A stretch of DNA of 26,014 nt, from positions 1 through 26,014 of IMG/VR virus record IMGVR_UViG_3300036670_000354. The stretch is one strand, 5' to 3'. Made by a program: the position numbers and the translations under genes. Origin of the DNA: a virus. Below the pieces are notes generated by a model. That model was not told the origin of the DNA and did not search any database. It saw nothing but the letters and a program-made list of their open reading frames with translations. Below, in pieces: positions 6,829-15,219 of the stretch. Each line of letters begins with the position of its first letter. Position 1 is the stretch's first letter.

Positions 6829-6851
6829 ACCGCCGTAACCTATACAGCGGT
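6829..6851. other. Hairpin downstream of the terminase operon
   Basis: ACCGC-C-GTA at 6829-6837 pairs with TAC-A-GCGGT at 6843-6851 with one mismatch and a 5-base loop. It lies 37 bases beyond the end of the terminase large-subunit gene. No U-run follows on the minus strand, so it may stabilise the mRNA 3' end rather than terminate. The rest of 6709-6887 shows no gene. Confidence 0.35.
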
Positions 6852-6887
6852 GACATGTGACGTTTGAAATATCATGCAAATATGAAT

Positions 6888-8408
6888 TTAGAATGAGCTC
6901 ATCGGTAAATCTTCTGGCTTTACGTTTCTTCCAATAAACTTCTCCCAGAACATTTCAAAGATTGGATAGTCAAAGGTATCAGACAGATGCGTTGCGTGTT
7001 CTTGGTCTACACCTTTTCGCTGCTCAGACCTCTTATCTTTCTCAAGGCCTCTTCCTCTATCGTATGCCTCGGCATGCTCCATCGATACAATAAGGTTTGG
7101 ACAGTTGGCTTTGTTAATTCTAATCTTAGGGAGATATTTTCCTTCATCTTTCAGCATCTTATTTAAGAGCCTAAACTTATCAATGTAGTTTGGATTGGTC
7201 CCGGTCGTCATATTATATACCGTCCACCCTTTGCTCTGCAGAAGCTCCTTAGCTTGATCTGCAAATGTCATCTTTGAGTTAGCTGTTCTATTGTTTCCTG
7301 TTCGATCATAATAGAAGTAGATATCTTTACACAAATGCGAGCTGTAATAAGGAATGAACTCTTCAATGAATAAGTGATCTAATATCTTAGGTGACTTCAC
7401 AAAGAATTCCTTGAGCACGTACCACACATCGTCCTGCTGTTGATGTACAGTCATAGCATTTATATTGGCACCCCAGTCCACAGAAATTATCAATGGCTCA
7501 TTCTTAATTACATCGAGATCTTGCTTACAATTAAAAGTCTTACCAGATATATCAGTAAGTGGTAAGCCTTCTAGATAGGAGTTATCAAAGTTTGTGTAAT
7601 AGTGATCCTCTGTAAGCTGGGGGTAAAAGCCGTCTGTAATTTCTTTAGGCCTTTTGTTAAGCATCTCAGCATCATAGATAAGATCACTAGAATAAGATTG
7701 CTTCATGTATTGAAAATAATCAGGCCTTACGTTGTCGAGATTCCAATGCGCGGTGGCTGAATGAAAGAAATACTCATCAGGATGCTTCTTGGCCAGATCT
7801 TCGCCATTGGTGAACCACTTCCCTTTTTTGGTCAGAGGTGTAGAGGATATATAAGTCTCGCTAAGTAAGAAAGGATTATCACCGTGGATAGCAGATTTGG
7901 CTATTGCTCTGTTAGTGTTCTTGACGTTAATGGCTAACTTATCATTATCCAATAGTCCAGCTTCATCTGCAAGGATGCCGGATGAGTTAATACCACGACC
8001 ACCGTTTGAAGAGTTTGGATTGTCTAGGCCTACTAATTGAAACACAGTTCCATTGCTAAAATGTATGATGTTCTTCCAGTGATTTGGCTTTTCATAAGGC
8101 ATTTCAAAACCCATCCTTTTACCTTGGCTAGATCCAACCACATAGTCTACATCCTCATATATCCCGAAAAACTCCAGAGCTTTTTTAGTCGATTTGAATG
8201 TATTACTTAATACCTGAGCGTAGGTGTTACCCACTAGAATAAAGGTGGCTCTAGGCATATACTTAGCCATCATGAGCATGAAATAAGCCAGAATGGTCGA
8301 TTTTCCCGTTCCTCTCCCCCACTCCAAGAACTTAATCTTTTGCTTGGCCATCACAGCGATGATCTGAGGCAAATTGAGAGTTACTTTTTTTCTACCTCTA
8401 GCTTTCAT
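6888..8408 (-). CDS. terL: Terminase large subunit (packaging ATPase/nuclease)
   Basis: A 506-residue DNA-packaging motor. The N-terminal ATPase has Walker A G-R-G-T-G-K-S-T at 31-38 and Walker B I-L-A-D-E-A at 145-150, with a coupling-type S-S-T-P near 188-191. The C-terminal RuvC/RNase H-like nuclease shows the expected acids: Asp311 in I-S-V-D-W-G, Asp368 in Y-Y-D-R-T-G, and Asp477/Asp480 in S-D-T-F-D-Y. It pumps DNA into the prohead and makes the genome cut. The start is at 8408, overlapping the small subunit by 11 bases. It is transcribed leftward, opposite to the other structural blocks, from the motif at 9031-9041. Confidence 0.95.
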   Translation of the reverse strand: MKARGRKKVTLNLPQIIAVMAKQKIKFLEWGRGTGKSTILAYFMLMMAKYMPRATFILVGNTYAQVLSNTFKSTKKALEFFGIYEDVDYVVGSSQGKRMGFEMPYEKPNHWKNIIHFSNGTVFQLVGLDNPNSSNGGRGINSSGILADEAGLLDNDKLAINVKNTNRAIAKSAIHGDNPFLLSETYISSTPLTKKGKWFTNGEDLAKKHPDEYFFHSATAHWNLDNVRPDYFQYMKQSYSSDLIYDAEMLNKRPKEITDGFYPQLTEDHYYTNFDNSYLEGLPLTDISGKTFNCKQDLDVIKNEPLIISVDWGANINAMTVHQQQDDVWYVLKEFFVKSPKILDHLFIEEFIPYYSSHLCKDIYFYYDRTGNNRTANSKMTFADQAKELLQSKGWTVYNMTTGTNPNYIDKFRLLNKMLKDEGKYLPKIRINKANCPNLIVSMEHAEAYDRGRGLEKDKRSEQRKGVDQEHATHLSDTFDYPIFEMFWEKFIGRNVKPEDLPMSSF

Positions 8409-8991
8409 CTTCGTCGCTTAAGTCCTGAAAAGGGATATCAGTAGCTTCCACATTCATATTGACATGGCTTTGGCCATCCTTAAATATCTTTCTAATGAGA
8501 TTCTCTTGCTTTTTAGACATGACCATTTGATAATCTTGAGATTTTAGCTTCTCGAGGTTAACAGTGGATTCTTCTTTGTCCAATCCAAGAAGCTTATCGA
8601 TTTCTTTGTCGATTTTATAGGCCAATTCTAGGTTTTTATCTTTTAGAGACAATTGCAAAAGCTTGTGCTTGCGCTCGATCTGGATGTATCGCTGAGCTTC
8701 TTTGTCGAACTTCTTAAAACTTCCAAAAAGCATCTCTGTGCGTTGGACATCTCTATAGGCAGTCGCTTTTGAGACCCCAAAAAGATGCACCAGCTTCTTA
8801 ACACAATCCTCTCTAGACCGAAACTCGAGCATGGCTATCCACGCAGTTTCCCATCTGTTTTTCATGTTCCGCTCTGCCTCGCTTAAATGCTTCAATTTAT
8901 CCTCATCAGACCGCTTATCATCAAGGTAAAAAGCGAGGATGTTTTCAAAGTGGGTGTCACTGGTTTGAACCTGTAAACTATTACTGCTCAT
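8398..8991 (-). CDS. Terminase small subunit (putative)
   Basis: A 197-residue, highly charged helical protein just upstream of, and overlapping, the large subunit gene. A helix-turn-helix is visible at about 63-85 (C-V-K-K-L-V-H-L-F-G-V-S-K-A-T-A-Y-R-D-V), suited to recognising the packaging site. Helical sequence follows (about 95-140), as in small terminases, where it drives ring assembly, then an acidic C-terminal tail (D-L-S-D-E-D-E-S). The family call rests on the HTH, size and linkage, since small terminases diverge strongly. It is the first gene of the leftward unit, 39 bases after the TGTCCTTTTTT motif on that strand. Confidence 0.82.
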   Translation of the reverse strand: MSSNSLQVQTSDTHFENILAFYLDDKRSDEDKLKHLSEAERNMKNRWETAWIAMLEFRSREDCVKKLVHLFGVSKATAYRDVQRTEMLFGSFKKFDKEAQRYIQIERKHKLLQLSLKDKNLELAYKIDKEIDKLLGLDKEESTVNLEKLKSQDYQMVMSKKQENLIRKIFKDGQSHVNMNVEATDIPFQDLSDEDES

Positions 8992-9030
8992 TCTTATATT
9001 TTATATAAAAATGAGAATCCAAAAGCCCTC

Positions 9031-9041
9031 AAAAAAGGACA
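9031..9041 (-). promoter_or_regulatory. TGTCCTTTTTT motif, copy 3 (minus strand, terminase unit)
   Basis: Exact copy on the minus strand, 39 bases before the small-terminase start. Together with copy 4 it makes a back-to-back pair separated by 9 bases in a divergent gap, as expected for two outward-facing promoters. This is the only minus-strand copy, and it serves the only minus-strand structural block. Confidence 0.65.
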
Positions 9042-9050
9042 CAAGGTTTC

Positions 9051-9061
9051 TGTCCTTTTTT
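9051..9061 (+). promoter_or_regulatory. TGTCCTTTTTT motif, copy 4 (portal unit)
   Basis: Exact copy, with two further T, 29 bases before the ATG at 9091. That is the same spacing as copy 2 to its gene. It faces right, opposite to copy 3. Confidence 0.65.
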
Positions 9062-9090
9062 TTAAAAGGCTCAAATAGCAACTTAGCGTC

Positions 9091-9444
9091 ATGAATGGAA
9101 TAATATTCTTAAAAGATGCCCTCACAGAGATGCGTATGAAGACCTCTGAAGGCATGGCCGTCAAGTTTGATATTAGCGTTAGGAGCTATAACAGGAATTC
9201 GAAAGAAGGGGGCAAAATGTACCATTACATTAATGCTAAACTGGTAATGGAAGAGGGAAATCTAACCAAGGAGGAGAAAGAAATTAACAGTTTGAAGTTC
9301 AAAAAAAGCACTCAAAAAAAAATACAAAAGAACCCACTTCACTTCAACAACAAAACCCGAAACATAAAACTTGAAGATAATACTATCAAAAAAATAAACA
9401 TCAATTACATCATTGAATTTAATGGTGAAAAAGTAATATACTAA
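9091..9444 (+). CDS. Small basic protein upstream of portal
   Basis: A 117-residue Lys-rich protein. Residues 1-55 look like an alpha/beta unit (M-A-V-K-F-D-I-S-V-R-S-Y-N-R then M-Y-H-Y-I-N-A-K-L-V-M), the middle (about 57-85) is strongly basic, and the end is beta-like (I-N-Y-I-I-E-F-N-G-E-K-V-I-Y). No known domain is recognised. It is the first gene of the portal unit and its TAA shares a base with the portal ATG (TAATG), implying coupled translation. A head-assembly or DNA-entry role is plausible from position only. Confidence 0.65.
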   Translation: MNGIIFLKDALTEMRMKTSEGMAVKFDISVRSYNRNSKEGGKMYHYINAKLVMEEGNLTKEEKEINSLKFKKSTQKKIQKNPLHFNNKTRNIKLEDNTIKKININYIIEFNGEKVIY

Positions 9445-10784
9445 TGGCGAAAGTTATTCAACAAAATAAAAACTTACACTTTGGCCTAGGTCAAGTTGCT
9501 GCCTTTGAAATCTACGATTCAAAGGAAAATCACACAACCAAAAAGCTAGAAGAAGCCTCTACCTCTGGAAAAATAGCAAAGTGGGGAGAGTCCAATACTT
9601 ATCCTCAAGAATTTCTAAAGACTTTAAAGAAAAATGGTGCAGGAGGATCATCCTATCGATTTTTGAAAGCGGCTCACTATGGCCAGGGCTTTAAGATCGT
9701 AACAATTGATACGACAGACGATGGCAAGGAAGACAAACGAATTGTTCCTTTAAAAAGCCAACCAGATTTATTTCAATTCTTTAGACAATCGAAAATGAAT
9801 CGATTTTGGGTAGAATCTATCGCTGATTTGGAAACATTTAATATTGCTTTCCCTGAATTTATACTCAGTAATGATTTCAGTAAAATAGTATCTATCAGGA
9901 GACAACCAACTCCAAAAATACGTTTTGAAAAAATTAATGAATCCACGGGTTTCATTGAAAACGTGTATTTCTGCCACAATTGGAAGACTAGCACCAAGGA
10001 AGACTCACAGTATGTTCAAAAGATAGCCTGTGTAGATTCTTATGCAACTGCAGAGCAAATTAAGGAATACTGCAGGCAAAAAAAGCAACACAAATTCATC
10101 ATGCCAATTTTCTATCCATTAATGGATGAAGTCTATTACCCGGAGGCAGACCACCACTCTGTGTATAGAAATGGCTGGATGGACGTGGTGAATTCTATTC
10201 CAGAATACAAAAAAGCATTTTCAAAAAACCAACTCAACATCAAGTTTTTGGTCAAAATTTCAGAAGAATATTTTCTAAGAACCTATGGAAATGACTGGGA
10301 GAAGTTCTCAACAGATGAAAAGCTAAGGATTAGAAAATCCCTAGCCGATGATATAGACAATCACCTGTCTGGAAATCAAAATGCGGGTAAATCCATCCAG
10401 GTTACTGTGTTTAAAGATCGAGAGGGTAAATGGGTAGACGGTATTGACGTAAAACCAATCGAAACCAAAAATAATGGAGAAGGTATTGGACTTCTGGATG
10501 CATCTGGTGGTAACTCAGAAATTATGTCTGCTATTGGAGTAGATCCAAACCTTATGGGAGTCGGAATACCAGGAGGAAAATTAAACGGAGGCTCTGGAAG
10601 TGATAAGAGGGAATCTATGAGCATAGTCAATTCCCTCTTCAAATCCAAGAGAGATACTACACTAGAAGTATTTAACATACTTAGAGATTATAACGAATGG
10701 CCAGAAGATCTAGAAGGATTTTTCGCGGTAGAAAACTTTACCACTTTGGACAAGAACCCAACTGGTTCACAACAAGAAATATAA
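9444..10784 (+). CDS. Portal protein
   Basis: A 446-residue protein in the portal position, after the terminase pair and before a DUF6712-type gene, with a length typical of siphovirus portals (400-500). Features that fit include the N-terminal W-G-E-S-N-T-Y-P-Q-E-F, the aromatic S-R-F-L-K-A-A-H-Y-G-Q-G-F-like crossing near 70-83, and a C-terminal Gly/Ser-rich loop (G-I-P-G-G-K-L-N-G-G-S-G-S-D-K-R-E near 377-393) followed by a long helix, resembling the crown-proximal part of Bacteroidetes phage portals. It would form the dodecameric DNA gateway and dock the terminase. No enzymatic motif is seen. It couples to the next gene by TAATG. Confidence 0.78.
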   Translation: MAKVIQQNKNLHFGLGQVAAFEIYDSKENHTTKKLEEASTSGKIAKWGESNTYPQEFLKTLKKNGAGGSSYRFLKAAHYGQGFKIVTIDTTDDGKEDKRIVPLKSQPDLFQFFRQSKMNRFWVESIADLETFNIAFPEFILSNDFSKIVSIRRQPTPKIRFEKINESTGFIENVYFCHNWKTSTKEDSQYVQKIACVDSYATAEQIKEYCRQKKQHKFIMPIFYPLMDEVYYPEADHHSVYRNGWMDVVNSIPEYKKAFSKNQLNIKFLVKISEEYFLRTYGNDWEKFSTDEKLRIRKSLADDIDNHLSGNQNAGKSIQVTVFKDREGKWVDGIDVKPIETKNNGEGIGLLDASGGNSEIMSAIGVDPNLMGVGIPGGKLNGGSGSDKRESMSIVNSLFKSKRDTTLEVFNILRDYNEWPEDLEGFFAVENFTTLDKNPTGSQQEI

Positions 10785-11725
10785 TGACGATAATTAAAAC
10801 CATAGAAGACTTTCAAAAATACTGTACGATAAGCTACAACTTTAATCTAGCTACCATACAGCCTTATCTCGTTAAGGCAGACAGAAAGTACCTTAAGAGG
10901 TATCTAAGCAAAGAGCTCTATAAAAACTACGTAGAGACGAAGCCAACAAAAGAAATTGCTGTTGAAGTTTATGATCTTATGCAAGAAGCATCTGCCAACA
11001 TCGCTTTGCTGTATTACACAAAGGTGGGGATTATCCATATTACAGATGGTGGGTTTTCTATTGCTCAAAACGAAAAAACAAAGCCTGCAGAGTGGTGGCA
11101 AGTTCGCGATCTAAGACGTCAACTTTTGGAAACTGGTATGGAAGCTATAGATGATGCACTTAGGATTATGCAAAACACATCTGGAGAGACTTTTAAACTT
11201 TGGAGAGACTCTGATTCTTATACTGAGTTCTCTGAGTTTTTCACTCAAACCACAGATGACTTTCAGGAGCGATATAATATCAATGAGAGCAGAATGACTT
11301 TCATTAATCTAAAACCACACATAAAGAGAACTGAAGCTAAATACTTCAAATCGGTTTTAGGCACAGAAACCATCGTCAAGATTAAGTTAGCGGCTAACGA
11401 CTTTACAAAAAAAGCTATGGAACTGGCAAAAGATGCTCAAGTGGATTTTTCAGTCTCAGAGATAGCCAATGAAGGAGCTTTTATTTTTAAGCCGAATGGC
11501 CTTTTTATCCTAACGGATGAAATACCGGGAAAGGAAAAGAGTGAATTGACAGAGAATCAGCTTAAAAACTTATCCAGAATAAAAAAACAAAGCGCCAATG
11601 AGCACCTAAAATCCTTGATAAAATATCTCAATGAAAATGAAGAAGAGTTTCCAGAATTTGCCAACATAAGAAAGCCATCCTTTCAATCTCCTATTCACAA
11701 TACAGGGTCTATTGTTTCTTTTTGA
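10784..11725 (+). CDS. DUF6712-type head completion protein
   Basis: A 313-residue protein starting at the ATG that overlaps the portal stop. An upstream in-frame start at 10697 would lie deep inside the portal gene. The N-terminus (I-K-T-I-E-D-F-Q-K-Y, then F-N-L-A-T-I-Q-P-Y-L, then K-Y-L-K-R-Y-L-S-K-E-L-Y) and the W-W-Q-V-R-D-L-R-R segment near 104 are characteristic of the Bacteroidetes phage family known as DUF6712, which sits beside portal genes and is thought to act as a head-tail adaptor or head completion protein. The second half (about 165-313) is helical and ends in a Pro/Ser tail. Membership is judged from memory of the family pattern, with moderate certainty. Confidence 0.72.
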   Translation: MTIIKTIEDFQKYCTISYNFNLATIQPYLVKADRKYLKRYLSKELYKNYVETKPTKEIAVEVYDLMQEASANIALLYYTKVGIIHITDGGFSIAQNEKTKPAEWWQVRDLRRQLLETGMEAIDDALRIMQNTSGETFKLWRDSDSYTEFSEFFTQTTDDFQERYNINESRMTFINLKPHIKRTEAKYFKSVLGTETIVKIKLAANDFTKKAMELAKDAQVDFSVSEIANEGAFIFKPNGLFILTDEIPGKEKSELTENQLKNLSRIKKQSANEHLKSLIKYLNENEEEFPEFANIRKPSFQSPIHNTGSIVSF

Positions 11726-11730
11726 AATGC

Positions 11731-11741
11731 TGTCCTTTTTT
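11731..11741 (+). promoter_or_regulatory. TGTCCTTTTTT motif, copy 5 (fibre/lysis unit)
   Basis: Exact copy five bases after the preceding stop and 39 bases before the ATG at 11781. It heads the run from the fibre gene through the lysis genes to 17260, in which no other copy occurs. Confidence 0.6.
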
Positions 11742-11780
11742 ACAATTATAAAACCCACCAAATTGCTTAAAAATTAGAAT

Positions 11781-13079
11781 ATGCCGTTAACTAGGCCTTC
11801 ATCCTCACTCAAGGAAAAGATAAATAAAAATCCTGTAATCAATAGGCTCGAGCAAGCAACGGCTCAAGACTTTATTGAGCTTTGCAATCTAATTAATGAA
11901 TATGCAGATTTTATTGAGGACCTATTTGATGAAACCCATAGAAGCAATTTTCTAGGATATTACGGTAACCTGTCTCTTTTGCAAGCCAGATACCCCAACC
12001 CTCCAGAAGACTCTTTTGGAATAATAGTTAGTATAGCGAACGATCCAGAATCAATATACAGATATATAGGAGGATCTTATGTTCTTTTGGGAGGAAGCCA
12101 AAATCTTCTTTTCTATTCTCAAGTATCGAACTTTCCTGTCACAGGGCAAATGGATAAACTATATATAACTAGAGCTCAAAAGAAAATATATGCATGGTGG
12201 GATAGCCAATATCACTACTTAGGGAGCTTTGAGTTCACCATTGATAATGCTCTAGATGAGAACAGCACCAACCCTTTACAAAACAAGGTACTTTTCGAAA
12301 AGTTTCAAGAAATAATAGAACTTATTCAGGCTTTAGATAGCGAAAATGGAATAGTCTACATTTCCCAATGGGATGCGAAATTAAATACTCCTTTCCTTAC
12401 AGATGCAAATGCGTCAGAAGCTAGAAATGCATATATATGTACGGTAGAATTTACACTTTTTGGTATAGAATGGAAACCAGGAGATTATTTAATTTATGAT
12501 AATGAAGGAAAAATATTTAGAGAGCCTAACCCACTTTTAGGAATTTTATCCGCAGTAGCTTATAGCAATAGTTATAATGATTTATTGGATCTACCTGATT
12601 TGTCTGAAATAATCGAAAATGGCCTATCGGCTTATGAAGTATGGCTGGCAGATGGCAATGAGGGATCATCGCTACAAGATTATTATCTATTTATTACTGG
12701 ACCACAAGGAAATAAAGGTGATGACGGTGACACTGGTTCACAAGGACCTAAAGGATCTAAAGGTGATGACGGTGACACTGGTTCACAAGGACCTAAAGGA
12801 TCTAAAGGTGATGACGGTGACACTGGTTCACAAGGACCTCAAGGCTCCCAAGGACCACAAGGAACTAAAGGTGATGACGGTGACACTGGCTCCCAAGGGC
12901 CTAAAGGAGATCAAGGAGATCCTAATCCTAACGCCTTAGATAGCTCAAAGTTAGGCGGTAAATTGCCAGCCTTTTATGCGGCAAAAACTAATTATGCCAC
13001 ACCCACTATAGGCGGTACAATCAAAATGAGAATAAACGGATCAGATTTATTTATCAGTAACAACGGAACAAACCCTTAA
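11781..13079 (+). CDS. Collagen-repeat tail fibre protein
   Basis: A 432-residue putative fibre. Residues 1-60 are helical (I-N-R-L-E-Q-A-T-A-Q-D-F-I-E-L), about 60-150 are beta-rich with G-G-S-Y-V-L-L-G-G, and about 306-380 are Gly-X-Y collagen repeats (G-D-D-G-D-T-G-S-Q-G-P-K) that would wind into a triple helix. The C-terminus (S-K-L-G-G-K-L-P-A-F-Y-A, then P-T-I-G-G-T-I-K-M) resembles the end of many phage fibres, where trimerisation and receptor contact occur. A segment with L-D-E-N-S-T-N-P-L-Q-N-K-V near 157 is another common fibre motif. It is the first gene of the adsorption/lysis block. The collagen section is encoded by nearly identical DNA repeats. Confidence 0.85.
   Translation: MPLTRPSSSLKEKINKNPVINRLEQATAQDFIELCNLINEYADFIEDLFDETHRSNFLGYYGNLSLLQARYPNPPEDSFGIIVSIANDPESIYRYIGGSYVLLGGSQNLLFYSQVSNFPVTGQMDKLYITRAQKKIYAWWDSQYHYLGSFEFTIDNALDENSTNPLQNKVLFEKFQEIIELIQALDSENGIVYISQWDAKLNTPFLTDANASEARNAYICTVEFTLFGIEWKPGDYLIYDNEGKIFREPNPLLGILSAVAYSNSYNDLLDLPDLSEIIENGLSAYEVWLADGNEGSSLQDYYLFITGPQGNKGDDGDTGSQGPKGSKGDDGDTGSQGPKGSKGDDGDTGSQGPQGSQGPQGTKGDDGDTGSQGPKGDQGDPNPNALDSSKLGGKLPAFYAAKTNYATPTIGGTIKMRINGSDLFISNNGTNP
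12714..12911 (+). repeat. 45-bp tandem repeats encoding collagen-like Gly-X-Y
   Basis: Copies start at 12714, 12759, 12804 and 12867. The first two are identical over 45 bases, the third differs near its end, and an 18-base insert (12849-12866) precedes a slightly diverged fourth. Each unit encodes 15 residues, five Gly-X-Y triplets, so gain or loss of a unit keeps the frame and changes fibre length. Confidence 0.92.
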
Positions 13080-13082
13080 CAA

Positions 13083-13973
13083 ATGGCAAAGACACTAAAT
13101 GTTAACGGAACACAAATGGCAAACGTAACAGCAAATGGCGTTCCAATCAATAGGGTTTATATAAATGGGGTTTTAGTTTTTGAGAAAACCACTCCTGTTA
13201 CTGATGAGTTGACAATAGACCCTGAAGCTATAGGTATAAGTAGTGATCAACAAAGTTACACCATTGACGTATTTTCTAACACAGATTGGGATGTATCTGA
13301 ACAACTTAGTGAGGCATCTCTAAGTGCAAGCAGTGGTTCTGGTAATGGCACTATTACTGTTAAAGTGCTTGAAAACACATCTTCATCTGAAAGAGTCCGT
13401 TCATTTTCATTTTATGCAGGAGATTTAATTGTTACACACACTTTCACACAGGAAGGTATTCCTGAAGTATTAACAATAGACCCAACAAGTCAACCAGTAA
13501 GTAACGCTGAAGAGACCTATACAATAGATGTAACATCCAACACAAGCTGGACTGCCTCAGAAGATTTGAGTTGGGCCTCTTTTGTGGGCATACCTTCTGG
13601 ATCTGGAAATGGAAGTGTAACTGTCAAAGTAAATCCAAACTCATCATCATCCACCAGAACTGGTAAAATTATATTCACTACAGAAAATATAAATGTAGAA
13701 CATACAATAAATCAAGCAGCTACACCACCTCCGTTTAACGATGGAGAGTTAAACGAGCATACTGTATCTAATTCAAGTACAAGCTTCGGGGCTTGCAATG
13801 GCTCTGTAAATAAAACAGTTTATTCCCAAAGCATTAATTTTAGTAATAGCAGTATTTTATACAACGAGTCTAATGGCGCTACAAGAGCTAATGCAGGATT
13901 TTATAGTAAAGGCAGTTCAGTAATAGAATGTGGTAACGAAGGGAATGTTATAAATAGCGGATTTTGCCAATAA
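13083..13973 (+). CDS. BACON-domain virion protein
   Basis: A 296-residue protein with two BACON domains at about 42-124 and 129-213. Each shows the pattern I-D-V-x-S-N-T-x-W, then a G-S-G-N-G turn and a closing T-H-T-F or E-H-T-I-N-Q strand. BACON is a Bacteroidetes-associated immunoglobulin-like fold often tied to glycan or mucin binding and common in phage virions. Residues 1-35 (N-G-T-Q-M-A-N-V-T-A-N-G-V-P-I-N-R-V-Y) resemble a short virion-anchoring module. The last 80 residues are Ser/Asn-rich with three Cys and may be the receptor-contacting tip. It starts three bases after the fibre gene, so the two probably work together in host attachment. Confidence 0.82.
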   Translation: MAKTLNVNGTQMANVTANGVPINRVYINGVLVFEKTTPVTDELTIDPEAIGISSDQQSYTIDVFSNTDWDVSEQLSEASLSASSGSGNGTITVKVLENTSSSERVRSFSFYAGDLIVTHTFTQEGIPEVLTIDPTSQPVSNAEETYTIDVTSNTSWTASEDLSWASFVGIPSGSGNGSVTVKVNPNSSSSTRTGKIIFTTENINVEHTINQAATPPPFNDGELNEHTVSNSSTSFGACNGSVNKTVYSQSINFSNSSILYNESNGATRANAGFYSKGSSVIECGNEGNVINSGFCQ

Positions 13974-14018
13974 AGGCCTAAATAAAAATAATTGATAAAC
14001 AATCAACCAAAAAACACC

Positions 14019-14318
14019 ATGGCGAAAAAAAATAATCTAAGACAAAACGAATTCCACAACTTGGCAACATTTGGTCAATTTGGGATAAGAGAACTTATAA
14101 CGGGAGTTGATAGTACAAAAGAAGAAAAGTTTTTCACGGTGAGGGCTCAGCTAGATTCCGAATTTACTGCAGAATCTTATGGTGGTGGAGATAGTCCTCT
14201 AACCTTTACCATAAAAGCAGACCATACAATTGAAGGTCCTTTTAAGAATATAACAGGGGTTAAGGGACATATATTTTGCTATAAATCTGATGAATTTAAA
14301 AAACCTGATGAATTATGA
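14019..14318 (+). CDS. Small protein between adsorption genes
   Basis: A 99-residue protein. I chose the ATG at 14019 over an in-frame TTG at 13992 because the ATG begins M-A-K-K-N-N-L, as in neighbouring genes, and leaves a 45-base gap to the previous gene. The sequence has a basic N-terminus, then beta-like segments (F-F-T-V-R-A-Q-L-D, L-T-F-T-I-K-A-D-H-T-I) and the G-G-G-D-S-P-L turn. No domain is recognised. Its stop overlaps the next start by ATGA. It may be an adaptor or chaperone for the lectin-like protein, by position only. Confidence 0.6.
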   Translation: MAKKNNLRQNEFHNLATFGQFGIRELITGVDSTKEEKFFTVRAQLDSEFTAESYGGGDSPLTFTIKADHTIEGPFKNITGVKGHIFCYKSDEFKKPDEL

Positions 14319-15214
14319 CTTTAGGAATGGGACTTGGAATGCCGAAGCACAGGTTTGTAGGTTTAGATAGCTTTCAAGGAATGCTCGATCTTTTTCCTAA
14401 TGGAAGTTTTTCGGCAAGTGTTAGGAAGCTAAAAGCGAACTACGCAGACAATTCTACCGTGGTAAGAATAGCTAACTCAGACCAGTTAGGAATAGGCTTT
14501 GCAAACAACGAACTTAATGAGCCTGCCTTAGTAACCTTTGCAAATGGTGGCGATGCTTTTAATGTTAATTTTAAAGACCAAACAGGCAACGGCAGAGACT
14601 TTTCACAGGCTTCAGCAGCTTCACAACCAAAAATAGTTGATAGCGGTTCTGTTATTAAGGCAAATACAAAGCCTACATTATCCTATGACGGAAAAAATTA
14701 TCATTTACGTAGCCCTGCTGCTGATTTTGTTAAGCCTACAGATAAGCTTCAAGTTTCTGTAGTACTTAATAGCAGTGTCTCTAATATTGATAATAAAAAT
14801 ATTATAGCAGATTATGATAGTGGTTTTGATCAAAGAAGTTGGTTAATCAGATTTAGGAGTGACGATAATTTAGAAATTGTATTTGGAGATGAATCTGATG
14901 GCACATTCGCTGGTGCTTATAGAGGCACTAATCCAATAAATCCTGAAAATTTAAACAGTGTAGGTTTTACATTTGATAGTGGAACAGTAGTATTATATGC
15001 CAATGGTTCTGTTATAAGTGGAAATGAAGTTGCTGGAACTATACCGACATCGCTATTTCAATCAAGTGCTGATATAACTATAGGATGTGCAATAAGTAGT
15101 AATCAACCAGTTAACTTGTGGAATGGTCAAATATCAGAAATTTATTTAGCGGATAATTTAGCAGATGATATAGTTGGCATTCAACAAAATCAAATGGCAT
15201 ATTTTAATATTTGA
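14315..15214 (+). CDS. Lectin-like (concanavalin-A/LamG-fold) virion protein
   Basis: A 299-residue protein. Residues about 33-130 carry the pattern A-S-V-R-K-L, then G-F-A-N-N-E-L, then D-Q-T-G-N-G-R-D-F-S-Q and S-Q-P-K-I-V, frequent in phage tail proteins and in the lectin-like part of arabinofuranosidase-B-type families. Residues about 140-299 look like a LamG/concanavalin-A jelly roll, with F-T-F-D-S-G-T-V-V-L-Y-A-N-G-S-V and a closing G-Q-I-S-E-I-Y-L. Such proteins bind surface carbohydrates and here probably serve as a receptor-binding or tail-tip protein. No glycosidase active site is evident. Confidence 0.75.
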   Translation: MTLGMGLGMPKHRFVGLDSFQGMLDLFPNGSFSASVRKLKANYADNSTVVRIANSDQLGIGFANNELNEPALVTFANGGDAFNVNFKDQTGNGRDFSQASAASQPKIVDSGSVIKANTKPTLSYDGKNYHLRSPAADFVKPTDKLQVSVVLNSSVSNIDNKNIIADYDSGFDQRSWLIRFRSDDNLEIVFGDESDGTFAGAYRGTNPINPENLNSVGFTFDSGTVVLYANGSVISGNEVAGTIPTSLFQSSADITIGCAISSNQPVNLWNGQISEIYLADNLADDIVGIQQNQMAYFNI

Positions 15215-15219
15215 TAATT

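Noticed and set aside
9031-9061. The inverted repeat read as a bidirectional terminator
   Set aside because: It has a stem and T-runs, but lies between two divergent genes where nothing needs ending, and each arm matches the seven-copy motif that faces genes elsewhere.
10697-10783. Longer N-terminus for the DUF6712-type gene
   Set aside because: It would be basic sequence read out of frame within the portal gene; the ATG at 10784 gives the family N-terminus and a TAATG junction.
12619-12939. A second open frame through the collagen repeats
   Set aside because: It is the +1 shadow of a 45-bp repeat, which keeps any frame open if the first unit is; it has no separate start context.
11781-15214. 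A diversity-generating retroelement acting on the fibre or lectin genes
   Set aside because: No reverse transcriptase gene and no near-identical template/variable repeat pair is visible; only the collagen tandem repeats recur.
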